A stretch of DNA of 64,000 nt from Odiellus spinosus (GCA_963920705.1 OY987233.1:9268959-9332958); one strand, 5' to 3'; counted from the stretch's first letter, positions 22,379 to 31,862 are shown. The notes: a model not told the origin generated them from the letters alone. Made by a program: numbers and translations.

Positions 22379-22473
22379 TGCTGGCCATGGGGAGAAAAGA
22401 AAAGAAAACGAAAAGAACACTGAGTACAGAAATAGACTAAGAAAGGGTTTCACCCTCTGGTCACGCGACGTGC

Positions 22474-22635
22474 CGAGGGGTCCGACACTCTTGAATTCGC
22501 TGTACATCTGAGTTCACTTAGTTCAGCTTTGATAGTGCATTGAGTTCAAACTCTTATGAACTCTGAGTTCAGCTTTGATAGTGCAAAGAGTTCAAAAGTT
22601 TTGTACACCCGAGTTCGCGAGTGTCTGCCCCCTCG
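22474..22635. mobile_element. MITE family B, copy 2
   Basis: Inverted ends CGAGGGGTCCGACACTC and GAGTGTCTGCCCCCTCG, 162 bp. Flanks CGACGTGC / TGACGTGG share six of eight bases, a worn 8-bp duplication. Confidence 0.75.
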
Positions 22636-23375
22636 TGACGTGGCTCCGCACACCATTAGTAACTGTTATTGTCGATAGTGGTGGTACTAGTACGTTTCGG
22701 TGGTGCCCTCTTCCTTCCCACCATCTCTACCGCTAGGCGCCACCGAACTGCCCCACGAAGAACCCTATTTAAAAAATCGGGCAAACTACGGTGGAAGGCA
22801 GAAATAGCTGCACGTCGCGTGTCCAGAGTGAAACCCTTTCGTAGACTATGATAAACGCAAACATGTCCTCCACCCACAATAGCGGACTAATGGTTCCATA
22901 TTTTGGCGTTAAAAAAAAAATAAAATAAAAAATAAAAAAAGAGGGAAAGTTTCAAGTACACATTTTATACTCCCTGGTTTACGGGGAATAAAGTAGTTAA
23001 CTAAACCGATTGAAGCCTTAGAAATAATTTCCATCCCCCTTATTCACACTCTAGTAAATCCGCAAAAACCTGCCCGACTTGTAAATAATTTTGCGCCACT
23101 CACTTGTCAAATTAATCTCGCGCAAAGCTCGCTAATATTCCTGAGGCTGTTTTTACATATGACGTCGGTTTTACTTATCATTTCAATATATAGCCAAAGA
23201 AATATCCTTTCCCAATGACAGGCTCCCAGCCAAAAGTTCACAAAAATGGTATAAGGCCCAAATTTATATGATATTTATAGGTTAAAAAATTAACAATTTA
23301 TAGGATATTTTTAAGTCCAAAATTATGTTATATTAATTTTACATGTTTAAAATAACGAAATATTGGAGTTTCATA

Positions 23376-23906
23376 TAGAGCTTGGAATTCGTATAATTTT
23401 TATTAATTGGATAAAACCTACTAAATTCTGATGTATATTATCTCTTTGATTAAAAATAGACTATTTTTTATTCGAGTTAAGTTATTCGAAGATAAAGTAA
23501 AAAACGTAATCCATATCGATTTTTATCCAAAAATGGCCTTATCTTAGAATATTAACCGCGCTATACGTTCGGATAAAAAAAATTCTAAATTTATTTTCCT
23601 GAAAAATAATGAATAAAAAGATTATTTAAAATCTTAATTTCGTTGTTTTATTTATATCCTTCAAATTAAAAGTCAATTTGAAATATTTTTCTTATATTTT
23701 AGACTGATTCTGGAAACGTGAATTTTCTTATCCACCGTTATACGTTGGAAAACGAGTAATTTGTTCGTAGATAAAACGCCAAACGCTTATCTTCGGGTAA
23801 ACCTACATTTAACAATTATACGAATACACTTTTTTTTTGGTTACAAACAATTTATCCTAAAATATACGAATAACAGAAGATAATGGATATCCGATTCCGA
23901 GCTCTA
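23376..23906. mobile_element. MITE family D, copy 2
   Basis: Ends TAGAGCTTGGAATT and GATTCCGAGCTCTA, 531 bp, flanked by GTTTCATA / GTTTTATA (seven of eight match). The interior is shared with 14601-14971, reversed in part, and with 40377-40600. Confidence 0.7.
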
Positions 23907-24031
23907 GTTTTATAGGAAGCACATTATATATTCAAGATTATAACTTTTAAATATATATATTGAACTAGTAGTAAATAGCGTAGCAATTAACTAAACAATG
24001 AAATTTGTATAGTTATCTACCTCACATTTTG

Positions 24032-24278
24032 TTAAAGGGAGAATGCAACGTAACAAGTGATTTTTTTATCGATTCCTTATCGTTTAAATAGGCCTAATCT
24101 TGGATTAATTAATAGGTTCCATATTAATGAATACATAGCCTAATCTACAAAAGGCAATTATACGGGATGTTCAGGTGATCTCCTTGAGTCCAGCTAAGCC
24201 TATTTTTCGGAAAATTTTAAATTTATTTCTAGTTTAATATTTCTTTGTAATTTTTGTTTGCTGTTGGTTTAGGGTTAT
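24032..24278. mobile_element. MITE family A, copy 3, left half, cut by the Polinton
   Basis: It starts TTAAAGGGAGAATGCAAC and follows the family through GAGTCCAGCTAAGCC to GCTGTTGGTTTAGG, where the Polinton interrupts it. The missing right end resumes at 38903. The last six bases, GGTTAT (24273-24278), are the left target duplication. Confidence 0.85.
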
Positions 24279-24573
24279 AGTAGTATGAAAATGAGCGTTT
24301 AAGCACAGGAGGTGCCAAGAGGTGCCGGAGGTGCCAAGAGGTGCCGGAGGTGCCAAGAGGTGCCGGAGGTGCCCAATTTTTTTTTTTTTTTTTTTCAAAA
24401 TTTTTTCATCCGGGTTTCGAACCCGGTACCTCATGTATGTGGGGATGACGTTTCACACCACTACACTACGTCTTCTTATCAACTTTTAAACTATTTTCCA
24501 TCCTTATCTATTTTCTCGGTTCTTATCTCTATGTTCAGATATCACGTGATTGAAAGTTTAAATTTTAAGGCGC
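24279..24573 (+). repeat. Polinton left terminal inverted repeat
   Basis: About 295 bp, inverted and about 95% identical to 38619-38902. Order from the outside: unique 25 bp, seven AGGTGCC units (24307-24374), a T run, a tRNA-like segment in reverse, and an AT-rich part ending near AAGGCGC. It differs from the right copy mainly by one AGGTGCC unit and single bases. Confidence 0.95.
24403..24475 (-). other. tRNA-like segment in left TIR
   Basis: Read on the minus strand it has TAGTGTAGTGGT (like tRNA box A), then a perfect 17-nt T arm CCGGGTTCGAAACCCGG (box B) at 24410-24426, followed by an A-rich tail. Box A and spacing are closest to tRNA-Asp from memory. The anticodon arm and acceptor do not pair well, so it is not a functional tRNA. 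Confidence 0.6.
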
Positions 24574-24944
24574 GAAGATATGGGAAAATCAGTTAGCTTT
24601 GGTATCTCTACCATTTACAAAATACCATATGAAGATAGGGTTAACCACGAATTTCGTCAATTATGTATGTTTAGAATGCGTATTAAATGCGTGTACGAAC
24701 CAATATTAAAACCAATACTGCAACTTAAACAAATGAAATATGAGTGATATGGGAAAACCCAACACGTCATTATATCAAAGGTCGCGTATTTTCATGGTAA
24801 AACATCTAGCTCCATCGTATAGATAAAGTCATTTTACGAAACTCCTGATACTCATCTAGACCTGCACTCTTCTGGTAAGTATTTTTTTAAGATCTTAAAG
24901 TCATATATATTCGATGATACTCCAATATTCTCTCATTTATCGAT
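24574..24944. promoter_or_regulatory. Polinton left leader region
   Basis: About 370 bp without a gene between the TIR and the ATPase. At 24748-24775 it carries GGGAAAACCCAACACGTCAT, the reverse form of the motif iterated at 37927-38251. It presumably holds the promoter of the rightward gene block; no clear TATA box is seen. Confidence 0.4.
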
Positions 24945-25580
24945 ATGGATTTAAGTCTGCAACACCCTTTTAACGGACTGGTGGCTGGAGTAACAGGATG
25001 TGGAAAAAGCGTCTTTGTTGCGAAATTAATTGAACACAAGGAAATTAGAATTTCGCCCCCACCCGAACGGATAATATGGTGTTATACTGAATACCAAGAC
25101 AAACTATTTAATTCCATATCGAGCCATACCCCAAGCGTGGAATTTCACGAAGGTCTATTGGATGTAGGCACTTTAAACGCCAACGTTAGAAACTTTGTTA
25201 TATTAGACGATCTTTTATGCGAAATCGCTAATAACAAGGAAGTTACCAACTTATTTATTCGAGGATCCCATCATCGGAATACCTCAGTATTAATTTTAAT
25301 GCAAAACCTCTACTACCCAGGAAAGGAAATTCGAACATTGAATCTCAACGCTCATTATCTGATAATCTTTAAAACACCGAGAGACCAATCTGCGATCCTA
25401 CATTTGGCGAAACAGATATCTCCAATCAACAGTAAATACGTTGTGGACGCGTTTAGACAAGCCACAGCTATCAGTTACGGATATCTATTCGTAGACCTCA
25501 AAGCTACGACCCCGGAAGATAGAAGACTAAAGACCGGGATTTTACCAGGAGAACAAGCCGCCATTTTTCTACCAAAATGA
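24945..25580 (+). CDS. Polinton DNA-packaging ATPase (FtsK/A32-like)
   Basis: 211 residues. Walker A GVTGCGKS is at residues 15-22, and a hydrophobic strand ending in two acidic residues (Walker B, VILDD) is at 85-89. RGSHHRN (sensor-like) and LILMQNLYYPGK follow. Such ATPases of the HerA/FtsK superfamily pump viral DNA into capsids in Polintons, virophages and adenovirus-like viruses. It is the first rightward gene and overlaps the next start by four bases (ATGA at 25577). Length is normal for the family and no damage is seen. Confidence 0.92.
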   Translation: MDLSLQHPFNGLVAGVTGCGKSVFVAKLIEHKEIRISPPPERIIWCYTEYQDKLFNSISSHTPSVEFHEGLLDVGTLNANVRNFVILDDLLCEIANNKEVTNLFIRGSHHRNTSVLILMQNLYYPGKEIRTLNLNAHYLIIFKTPRDQSAILHLAKQISPINSKYVVDAFRQATAISYGYLFVDLKATTPEDRRLKTGILPGEQAAIFLPK

Positions 25581-26056
25581 CCGGAATAATCGAAGCAAAC
25601 TTCTTCAGAGTTCAAGACCAATGGATCGTGAAAGAAATAACACTATTCGTGAAGGAGACGGGCGAACACGAGGTATGGATCTTTAAAGCGCCATTCCCAT
25701 TCACGGACTTATCGTCTAAGGATAAAAGACAATGTCAATGGCTGACGAGGAACAGTTGCGACTTACGCTGGGACGAAGGAGATCATCCATTCGAAGCTCA
25801 GACTGAAATTGCCAAAATCATACGAGAGAAAGCCATTACTTTTATAACCAAAGGCTTAGAAAAATCTATCGTGTTATCAAGGTTTTTGAAGACTGAAGTC
25901 GCTAACGCCGAAGATTTGGGCTGCCCAAGACTAGTAACTATAATTTGTGGAACGCCCAGAAGTTGTACGTTTCACCGAGACGAAAACAATTGTACGCTCG
26001 TGAAAGCTGCCCGATTAGCTACATGGCTCCGCCGAAGAGAGTACACGAGCACTTAG
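25577..26056 (+). CDS. Polinton protein of unknown function, 159 aa
   Basis: The start overlaps the ATPase stop (ATGA), as expected in a compact viral block. Soluble, mixed charge. The C-terminal part has a Cys/His cluster (GCPRL, then CGTPRSC, HRDENNC), which could bind metal. No homologue is recognised with confidence. The last 34 codons overlap the next gene in another frame. The tight overlap with neighbours supports that it is real. Confidence 0.7.
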   Translation: MTGIIEANFFRVQDQWIVKEITLFVKETGEHEVWIFKAPFPFTDLSSKDKRQCQWLTRNSCDLRWDEGDHPFEAQTEIAKIIREKAITFITKGLEKSIVLSRFLKTEVANAEDLGCPRLVTIICGTPRSCTFHRDENNCTLVKAARLATWLRRREYTST

Positions 26057-26361
26057 ACTTTCTAAAATATCTGAGTTCGTGTAACGCGTGTCAACGAAAC
26101 GCCGCCATTAAATACGCGAGTAAAGAAGAATTAAAAACCATCGCCGAATGTTGTATAAATATACTGCAGGGTAACGTTTCTCTCACAGATGACGAGAAGA
26201 AACGACTGAAGAAGCATTGCAATTCCATACGTCGCGTGGCCAAGAAAAATACTCCTGCTAAACGAAGACAAATTTTAATTCAAAAAGGTGGATTTCTCCC
26301 AATATTACTTCCGATAATCAGTTCGATAGCAGGAGCTATCCTATCTAAAGTTATCAATTAA
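26023..26361 (+). CDS. Small basic Polinton protein with hydrophobic tail, 112 aa
   Basis: The ATG at 26023 (MAPPKRVHEH) is chosen rather than one at 25945, because the family-like part starts there and overlap with the upstream gene is smaller. A Cys-containing helical region is followed by a Lys/Arg-rich stretch (KKNTPAKRRQ), GGFLP and a C-terminal hydrophobic segment. From memory, similar short basic proteins with a GGFLP segment are common in animal Mavericks near the packaging ATPase and resemble adenovirus core or membrane-active peptides; that role is inference. Its stop is two bases before the next start. Confidence 0.7.
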   Translation: MAPPKRVHEHLDFLKYLSSCNACQRNAAIKYASKEELKTIAECCINILQGNVSLTDDEKKRLKKHCNSIRRVAKKNTPAKRRQILIQKGGFLPILLPIISSIAGAILSKVIN

Positions 26362-26363
26362 AG

Positions 26364-26984
26364 ATGGCGAAAAAAATGCTATTAATTTCCGAGGAGACGT
26401 TCCAAAGACTTAATTCGGAGAAAGACCTCAAAGTGGATAAAACTTTGGAATTGGAAAAGGTCGATAAAATTAAAGACATTCTCGATGATCCCAATTTGAA
26501 CAACACGGACAAAATTAATCGCTATAATCACGTGCTCTCGAGGGTTATTAATAAAAGATCGAAGAAAAAAGTTAAAAAACCGAAAATACAAAATTGGAGT
26601 GCGGAGATTGCTTCCGGCGTGCCGTCATATATGACCTCGGAGTGTTTAGATTTATACAAGTGGTTAGAGTTATCATTGAAAATTAAATGGACTGACGCCG
26701 GGGAGTTGATTTACAACAAGCGTAGAGTCGTAGGATCGAACATCGTCGATCTCCTAGCTTATTCAGTATCAAAATCCAAGAAAAAAATCGCCGTCACGGG
26801 CTCGAAAGAGTTCTACGAATTGTTGTATAAAGTGAACGCGCCAAGATCTCTAATAAAAATCCGCAAACGTGACGTCATCCCACCCGAGAAGAGGGAATAT
26901 AAAGATGAAACGGAAGATGAGTATTATTCTGACGATAGCGGACCAATGAAGGGTCGCGGTTTCTGTAATTGGATTTCATTGTAA
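26364..26984 (+). CDS. Conserved Polinton protein, possible core protein, 206 aa
   Basis: It starts MAKKMLLISEE, is lysine-rich, and has a C-terminal half with the pattern GELIYNKRRVVGSNIVDLL near residues 111-129. I remember this kind of pattern from many animal Polinton/adintovirus genomes. An acidic tail follows (DETEDEYYSDD). The function is unknown; a DNA-binding or core role is only inferred from charge. An AATAAA lies 11 bases after the stop. Confidence 0.72.
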   Translation: MAKKMLLISEETFQRLNSEKDLKVDKTLELEKVDKIKDILDDPNLNNTDKINRYNHVLSRVINKRSKKKVKKPKIQNWSAEIASGVPSYMTSECLDLYKWLELSLKIKWTDAGELIYNKRRVVGSNIVDLLAYSVSKSKKKIAVTGSKEFYELLYKVNAPRSLIKIRKRDVIPPEKREYKDETEDEYYSDDSGPMKGRGFCNWISL

Positions 26985-26994
26985 TATTTATACC

Positions 26995-27000
26995 AATAAA
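26995..27000 (+). terminator. Possible polyadenylation signal
   Basis: AATAAA eleven bases after the stop of the 206-aa gene. It could end a first group of rightward transcripts (24945-26984). Confidence 0.4.
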
Positions 27001-27048
27001 ATACACTCGAATATATCTTCTCGATTCATTTATTAATTAGGCTTTGAC

Positions 27049-27237
27049 ATGGAGAGTGGTAATGTCGAGGTTGTCTCTGTAGGACTTTTAGCGTCTCTAT
27101 TCGAGTCATTTATAAATTCTCCCAAGTTATTAACTGCAGTTTTAATTGTATTTATAATAATAATTATAGAAGTTAGCGATTTTGTATTCTGGCATTATAG
27201 TACTTCGAACAACTGTTCATTCAATGGAAGAACTTAA
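27049..27237 (+). CDS. Small single-span membrane protein, 62 aa
   Basis: A short acidic N terminus is followed by an uninterrupted hydrophobic segment (LLTAVLIVFIIIIIEV, about residues 27-42), then VFWHY and a polar tail. It overlaps the integrase start (27224) by 14 bases in another frame. No homologue is recognised. Position and predicted membrane span support a real small viral membrane protein, but AT-rich chance coding is possible. Confidence 0.45.
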   Translation: MESGNVEVVSVGLLASLFESFINSPKLLTAVLIVFIIIIIEVSDFVFWHYSTSNNCSFNGRT

Positions 27238-28294
27238 AAAAATATATAATAAGGTTTCGGATCCGGGCTCTTACGGTAGTGTTGACGGCTTATACCGAGC
27301 GGCTAAAGACCGAGGATTAAAGGTTACTGTCAGAGAAATAAGCGATTTCTTGAAAACCCAAGATACTTATACGCTTCACAGGAGTGCGAGGAAACACTTC
27401 ACTAGAAATAAAACTATAGTCTACGGAATCGACGAACAGTGGCAAATCGACTTGGCTGATTTGAAAAGCATTACCAGATATAATAATGGTTTCCGTTATC
27501 TATTATGCTGTATCGACGTCTTCAGTAAGTTTGCCTTCGTGGTTGCGATCAAGGACAAGAAAGGAAAGACTATTCTCGGAGCGTTAAACGGCATTTTAGA
27601 TTCCGGTCGTTCGCCGAAACGAATCCAATCGGATCACGGTAATGAGTTTGTATGCAAGGAAGTACAAAACGAGTTGAAACGTAGAGGGATAAAGTTTTTC
27701 GCCCCCGAATCGGAACTGAAAGCGACGATAGTGGAGAGATTTAATCGGACTTTGAAGACTCGAATGTACCGTTATTTTACGGAAAATAATACCTTCAAAT
27801 ATATCAATGTTCTAAAAGAGATGGTGAAAGCTTATAATCATAGTTATCATCGATCTATAAAGTGTAAACCCGTCGATGTCACGCCAGCTACATCTAAACG
27901 TGTTTGGGAAAATCTATATGGTGACGTCGATTTCTCGACTCCGCTTTCTTTCCCCTTTGATGTTGGTGACGTAGTTCGTATAAGTAAACACAAGAATCTC
28001 TTCGATAAGGGATACATACCCACATGGTCGGAAGAACTTTTCAAAATTTCCGAGAGATTAGCTCGTAGTCCTCCTGTATATAAGATACGCGACTTGAAAG
28101 AAGAGCTCATTACCGGGATTTTTTACCGAGAGCAACTACAGAAAATTGGCAAGGACCTGAGTAACAGCGCTTTTAAAATCGAAAAAGTGTTGAAAAAACG
28201 ACGCAAGGCTGACGGAAGTATCGAGAGATTCGTCCGCTGGAAAGGATACCCGCCATCATTCGACAGTTGGGTGCAGGAAATTGACCTTGCATGA
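27224..28294 (+). CDS. Polinton integrase with C-terminal chromodomain
   Basis: The start at 27224 (MEELKKIYN) is chosen because the fourteen codons before it overlap the membrane-protein frame and look non-coding. 356 residues. Retroviral-type rve core: D76 in WQIDLADL, D137 in QSDHGNEF, E171 in VERFNRTLK. The C-terminal 45 residues form a chromodomain (FKIEKVLKK, RWKGYPPS, SWVQEIDL), which in other elements directs integration to modified histones. The enzyme joins TIR ends to target DNA and makes the 6-bp duplication seen here. The catalytic triad is complete. Confidence 0.94.
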   Translation: MEELKKIYNKVSDPGSYGSVDGLYRAAKDRGLKVTVREISDFLKTQDTYTLHRSARKHFTRNKTIVYGIDEQWQIDLADLKSITRYNNGFRYLLCCIDVFSKFAFVVAIKDKKGKTILGALNGILDSGRSPKRIQSDHGNEFVCKEVQNELKRRGIKFFAPESELKATIVERFNRTLKTRMYRYFTENNTFKYINVLKEMVKAYNHSYHRSIKCKPVDVTPATSKRVWENLYGDVDFSTPLSFPFDVGDVVRISKHKNLFDKGYIPTWSEELFKISERLARSPPVYKIRDLKEELITGIFYREQLQKIGKDLSNSAFKIEKVLKKRRKADGSIERFVRWKGYPPSFDSWVQEIDLA

Positions 28295-29130
28295 TGACGT
28301 TCTACATAACCCTACCGTCAGACAGTTCTATGAGTTACTTCCCAGGGAATACAATCAGTAAATTTCGAACACATTTACCGGAATCGGTTAAATTACAAGG
28401 TCCGTACGAAGTTGCTTTGGTGGAATTCAGTTATCCCCACACATGGAGCAATATGAGATCGTCGTGCTGGATATCGTTAACTAACCACGGGGAAAATAGA
28501 AATAGCACGAGTCATTCTAGAGCGGTAGAACTCCCCGCGGGCTACTACGGAAATATAGAAGACCTATTGGAGCAACTCAATTACGACGAAGATGATATCT
28601 CGAACGTGACTATACTGAAAAAGGAGACGCCAGTCGAAGGTGATATGTTTGAGTCGGAGACGACGACGAATGTTAAATACACGTTTAGTTATATCGCGCG
28701 ATTAAGACGTGTTGAAGTTTCCGTAAAACCGGATCACTCGTTAACTATACCGGGAGAGTTGGCGGTCATGTTGGGATTTACGAAAGACCATACAAAAACT
28801 ACGACGATCGTCCACGCGAGAATAGCCAGTTATCCGGTGGATTTAAACGCTGGTCTTCATTCACTCTTCATATATTCCGATATCGTTGAAAGTAGGGCTG
28901 TAGGTGACGTTCATGTTCCGCTTCTACGAATAACGAGCGTTCAAGGGAATGACGGGGATACGATAGACAGAGAATTTTCTCGTCCTCATTACCTCCCAGT
29001 TTCCTGCAATTCCTTTCAATCTATCGAAATTAACGTTATGAGTGAAATTGGAGTACCCGTCAAGTTCGAAAGAGGTAAAGTTCACGCGACTCTACATTTT
29101 AGACCTCGAAGAATGTGGTCGCCCTTATAA
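28291..29130 (+). CDS. Polinton minor capsid (penton-like) protein
   Basis: 279 residues. The start overlaps the integrase stop (ATGATGA). The N terminus MTFYITLPSDSSM and a following segment with EVALVEFSYPHTW are typical of the single jelly-roll minor capsid proteins assigned in Polintons, which sit at the vertices of the virion. Assignment is from remembered family pattern, not from a search. No frameshift. Confidence 0.75.
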   Translation: MMTFYITLPSDSSMSYFPGNTISKFRTHLPESVKLQGPYEVALVEFSYPHTWSNMRSSCWISLTNHGENRNSTSHSRAVELPAGYYGNIEDLLEQLNYDEDDISNVTILKKETPVEGDMFESETTTNVKYTFSYIARLRRVEVSVKPDHSLTIPGELAVMLGFTKDHTKTTTIVHARIASYPVDLNAGLHSLFIYSDIVESRAVGDVHVPLLRITSVQGNDGDTIDREFSRPHYLPVSCNSFQSIEINVMSEIGVPVKFERGKVHATLHFRPRRMWSPL

Positions 29131-29190
29131 ATAAGCCGGCAGTATGGACGCGCTCGCCATTCTTATCGAGATAGTTAAACGAGACGCATC

Positions 29191-29676
29191 ATGAAGCAAA
29201 AACTGTCCTCCACTCAGTCGGACTACGATCGTCACTTTTTAAATCAAATTGGACACGGGATTAAGGTTGACTACGCAAAATATTTCCAAAGTCAAATAGG
29301 AAAGGGTTCGATACCCGTATACCATGGTCTTCCTGTTCAACAAGGATACGGTCTAGGAAACTTTATCGCCTCGGCCTTCCGTCGAGCCGTACCACTTTTG
29401 AAGAAGGGAGCCATGTATCTTGGGAAAAAACTGTTAAATACTGGATCTAAAATCGTTACTGACGTAGCTAGTGGAATTCCCGTAAAATCCGCGGCTAAAT
29501 CTCGAGGTAAAGACGCCGCGAGAGATGTCGTAATCAGTGCCGCGGACGAAATCGCTAGAATGACTGGAAATGGGCATAAAAGAAAGTGTAAGCGTCGAAG
29601 GCTAGTCAGTTCAACGACGAACAGGAAGAAGAGAAGACCGTTCTTAAAACCCTCCGATATATTTTCTACAATATAA
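29191..29676 (+). CDS. Polinton pVI-like protein, 161 aa
   Basis: A glycine-rich middle part (GYGLGNFI) is followed by an amphipathic basic region (FRRAVPLLKKG, GKKLLNTG) and a very basic C terminus (KRKCKRRR, RKKRRPFL). This order matches the putative adenovirus pVI/pX-like, membrane-active or core proteins of Polintons. Alternative: purely a DNA-condensing core protein. Its last base is the first base of the next start codon. Confidence 0.7.
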   Translation: MKQKLSSTQSDYDRHFLNQIGHGIKVDYAKYFQSQIGKGSIPVYHGLPVQQGYGLGNFIASAFRRAVPLLKKGAMYLGKKLLNTGSKIVTDVASGIPVKSAAKSRGKDAARDVVISAADEIARMTGNGHKRKCKRRRLVSSTTNRKKRRPFLKPSDIFSTI

Positions 29677-31022
29677 TGGCTCATATCCATCCCGATTCCC
29701 AAGGTTCGGTTAGTTCCGAAGTCGAACTTTTCAACGTTCCGCTCACAAACGCTAGTATTGTGAGTGGAGAATGGGTTGAGTATAGTCCCATCTCGAACAT
29801 TAACGAAAATTCAACTCTAACCTTCGCCGTGGCCGGAAACTCCGATACGTACATTGATTTGTCCAAAACTTTGTTACATCTACAAGTTAGACTCGTCGAC
29901 CCAGCGGACGGGAGAACAATTCCAGCGGCGGCAGTAATCGATGCGGCTGGGGTAATCACCACACCGGCGGATGTGGTAGCGCCCGTGAATCTGTTTCATT
30001 CGAGCCTTTTTAGCGAGGTACACGTTTCCTTGGGCGATAGATCGGTAACACCATCGCCGCAGAACTATGCCTACAAGGCCATGTTTCAAACTACCGTGAC
30101 TTTTGGTGGACCTGCGAAAACGAGTTTTCTAACGGCTGCCATGTACTACAAGGATACTGCCGGAAAATTCAACACCCCGTCGGACAATGAAGGTTTCAAG
30201 AAAAGAGCAAGTTTCGCTAAACAAGGGACCATTGATATGATTGGCGCGGTTCACACGGATTTGTGTCAACAGTCTCGTTTTATTCCGAACATGATTGACT
30301 TGAAATTTAAATTTATTAAAAGCTCCAACGAATTTTGTATTCAAACCTTAGCGGGTGGCGTTAGATGGAAGGTACAATACGAACTCGCTTCCCTGTATAT
30401 CAGAAAAGTAAAATTAACTCCCGAGATTACAATTGCCCACGCCAAATGTCTCGAACTAGCTACCATGAAATATCCAATAACTCGAACGGAGTGTAACTCT
30501 TTTTCCATAAATAGCGGAACTAAAATTTGCGTTAGAGATAATCTCTTTATGGGACAGTTACCCAAACGTGTCCTTTTCGCTCTGGTAGAACAGAACGCGT
30601 ATCTAGGTGATTATGCCCAGTCACCCTTTAATTTCCAACACTTTGATCTAAATCATATCGCTCTCTACCTCGACGGAACTAGCGTTCCTCACAAGCCTTT
30701 AACCCCTAATTTCGAGGGACATCAGTATATGAGATCGTACACTAATCTTTTCACTCAAACATCCCAATGGCTCATAGACGAAGGGAACTTTATCTCACGC
30801 GAAGAGTTTCCTGGTGGGAACTGTATTTTCGTATTTGATTTGAGTGCTGACCTCAGTTGTTCAGCTTCGCAATTTCAGTTGATAAAGAATGGTAATTTGC
30901 GATTAGAATTAAAGTTCGCCAGGGATTTGCCGAAGACTGTTAGCGTATTATACTACGCCGAATTTCAAAATTTAATTGAAATTGACAAAAACAGGAACGT
31001 TATTTACGATTATACCAATTAG
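29676..31022 (+). CDS. Polinton major capsid protein (double jelly-roll)
   Basis: 448 residues. The N-terminal pattern ELFNVPLTNASI then GEWVEYSPIS and YIDLSKTLLHLQVRL is the hallmark of the double jelly-roll major capsid proteins of Polintons, which assemble the icosahedral shell. The middle has LTPEITIAHAKCL and the C terminus NGNLRLELKFARDLP. The length is slightly short but within range. Placed between the pVI-like gene and protease, as in many Polintons. No stop or frameshift. Confidence 0.9.
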   Translation: MAHIHPDSQGSVSSEVELFNVPLTNASIVSGEWVEYSPISNINENSTLTFAVAGNSDTYIDLSKTLLHLQVRLVDPADGRTIPAAAVIDAAGVITTPADVVAPVNLFHSSLFSEVHVSLGDRSVTPSPQNYAYKAMFQTTVTFGGPAKTSFLTAAMYYKDTAGKFNTPSDNEGFKKRASFAKQGTIDMIGAVHTDLCQQSRFIPNMIDLKFKFIKSSNEFCIQTLAGGVRWKVQYELASLYIRKVKLTPEITIAHAKCLELATMKYPITRTECNSFSINSGTKICVRDNLFMGQLPKRVLFALVEQNAYLGDYAQSPFNFQHFDLNHIALYLDGTSVPHKPLTPNFEGHQYMRSYTNLFTQTSQWLIDEGNFISREEFPGGNCIFVFDLSADLSCSASQFQLIKNGNLRLELKFARDLPKTVSVLYYAEFQNLIEIDKNRNVIYDYTN

Positions 31023-31025
31023 AAA

Positions 31026-31490
31026 ATGGACTCTCAGCAGTTAGCTAAAATAATGGAAAAAGATTCGTTCACTAAAGGTCTGTTTCGAGGTATTTTCGCA
31101 GCCGATAATTTACCCAAAACTGTTAAAACCTTTCCTTCACTCTATATTGTAAATACGGGATTATCACATACCGATGGCGAACATTGGACGGCTATCTATT
31201 TTTCTAGTAATAAGAATACAGAGTTCTTTGACAGTTTCGGTAACCCTCCCGACATGTTTAAATTTAACGATTTTGTGGAAAGAAACAGTATAACTGTTAC
31301 ATTTAATTCCAAACAATTACAAGGGAACTTTAGTATGACTTGTGGCGGATATTGTGTTTATTTTGCATTGTATAGATGCAGAGGTGTTAAATTGTTTAAT
31401 ATATGTGCAAGATTTAAAAAAGATAAAAATGTTAATGATAAAATGATTTCTGAATTTATGTATAAGAGATTTTCAATAAACTTTTTTTAA
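31026..31490 (+). CDS. Polinton maturation protease (adenain-type cysteine protease)
   Basis: 154 residues. Catalytic H53 is in GEHWTAI, D69 in FFDSFG, Q99 and C106 in the CGGYC segment. The Q-to-C spacing of seven equals that of adenovirus protease. Members cut capsid precursors during virion maturation. It starts three bases after the major capsid stop. A polyadenylation hexamer (AATAAA, 31475-31480) lies inside its last codons. Confidence 0.9.
   Translation: MDSQQLAKIMEKDSFTKGLFRGIFAADNLPKTVKTFPSLYIVNTGLSHTDGEHWTAIYFSSNKNTEFFDSFGNPPDMFKFNDFVERNSITVTFNSKQLQGNFSMTCGGYCVYFALYRCRGVKLFNICARFKKDKNVNDKMISEFMYKRFSINFF
31475..31480 (+). terminator. Polyadenylation signal overlapping protease end
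   Basis: AATAAA ten bases before the end of the stop codon, followed by a T-rich run. It probably ends the rightward transcripts. Confidence 0.5.
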
Positions 31491-31862
31491 GAAAAATACT
31501 TGTGTTTTTTATCTAACCTAACCTAACATAATTTAAGTTTCACACATATAATTGACGGGAGGGCGGCAGTGCGCGGAAGTCGCGGGCGCGCGCGCGATTC
31601 AAATTTCAAACGCGCGCGGTTAATTTTGAAACGCGTCGCGGCGCGGTAGGCGCGGGGCAGCCCCTCCACCCTGACCTCTGGTTTAGACTTAAGTATGAAT
31701 AATAAGCTTAAGTATAAATAATTTCCAAGTTTGATTTTGCACTATATATTTATTATTGAATATATATTCAGTTAAAGAAAAAAATAACAGTTGAATGAAA
31801 AATAAAAAAAATAAATAAATAAATAAATAAATAAAAAAAAATACAAGATATTTTTATAAAAA
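31491..31862. other. Convergent spacer with GC-rich island
   Basis: Between the converging protease and PolB genes. AACCTAACCTAAC is near 31508, then a CpG-rich island at about 31555-31675 (runs of GCGCGCG and a pair of TTCAAA/TTTGAA stretches), then AT-rich sequence with AATAAATAAATAA. On the minus strand AATAAA at about 31748-31753 could serve as the PolB polyadenylation signal. No gene. Confidence 0.6.
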
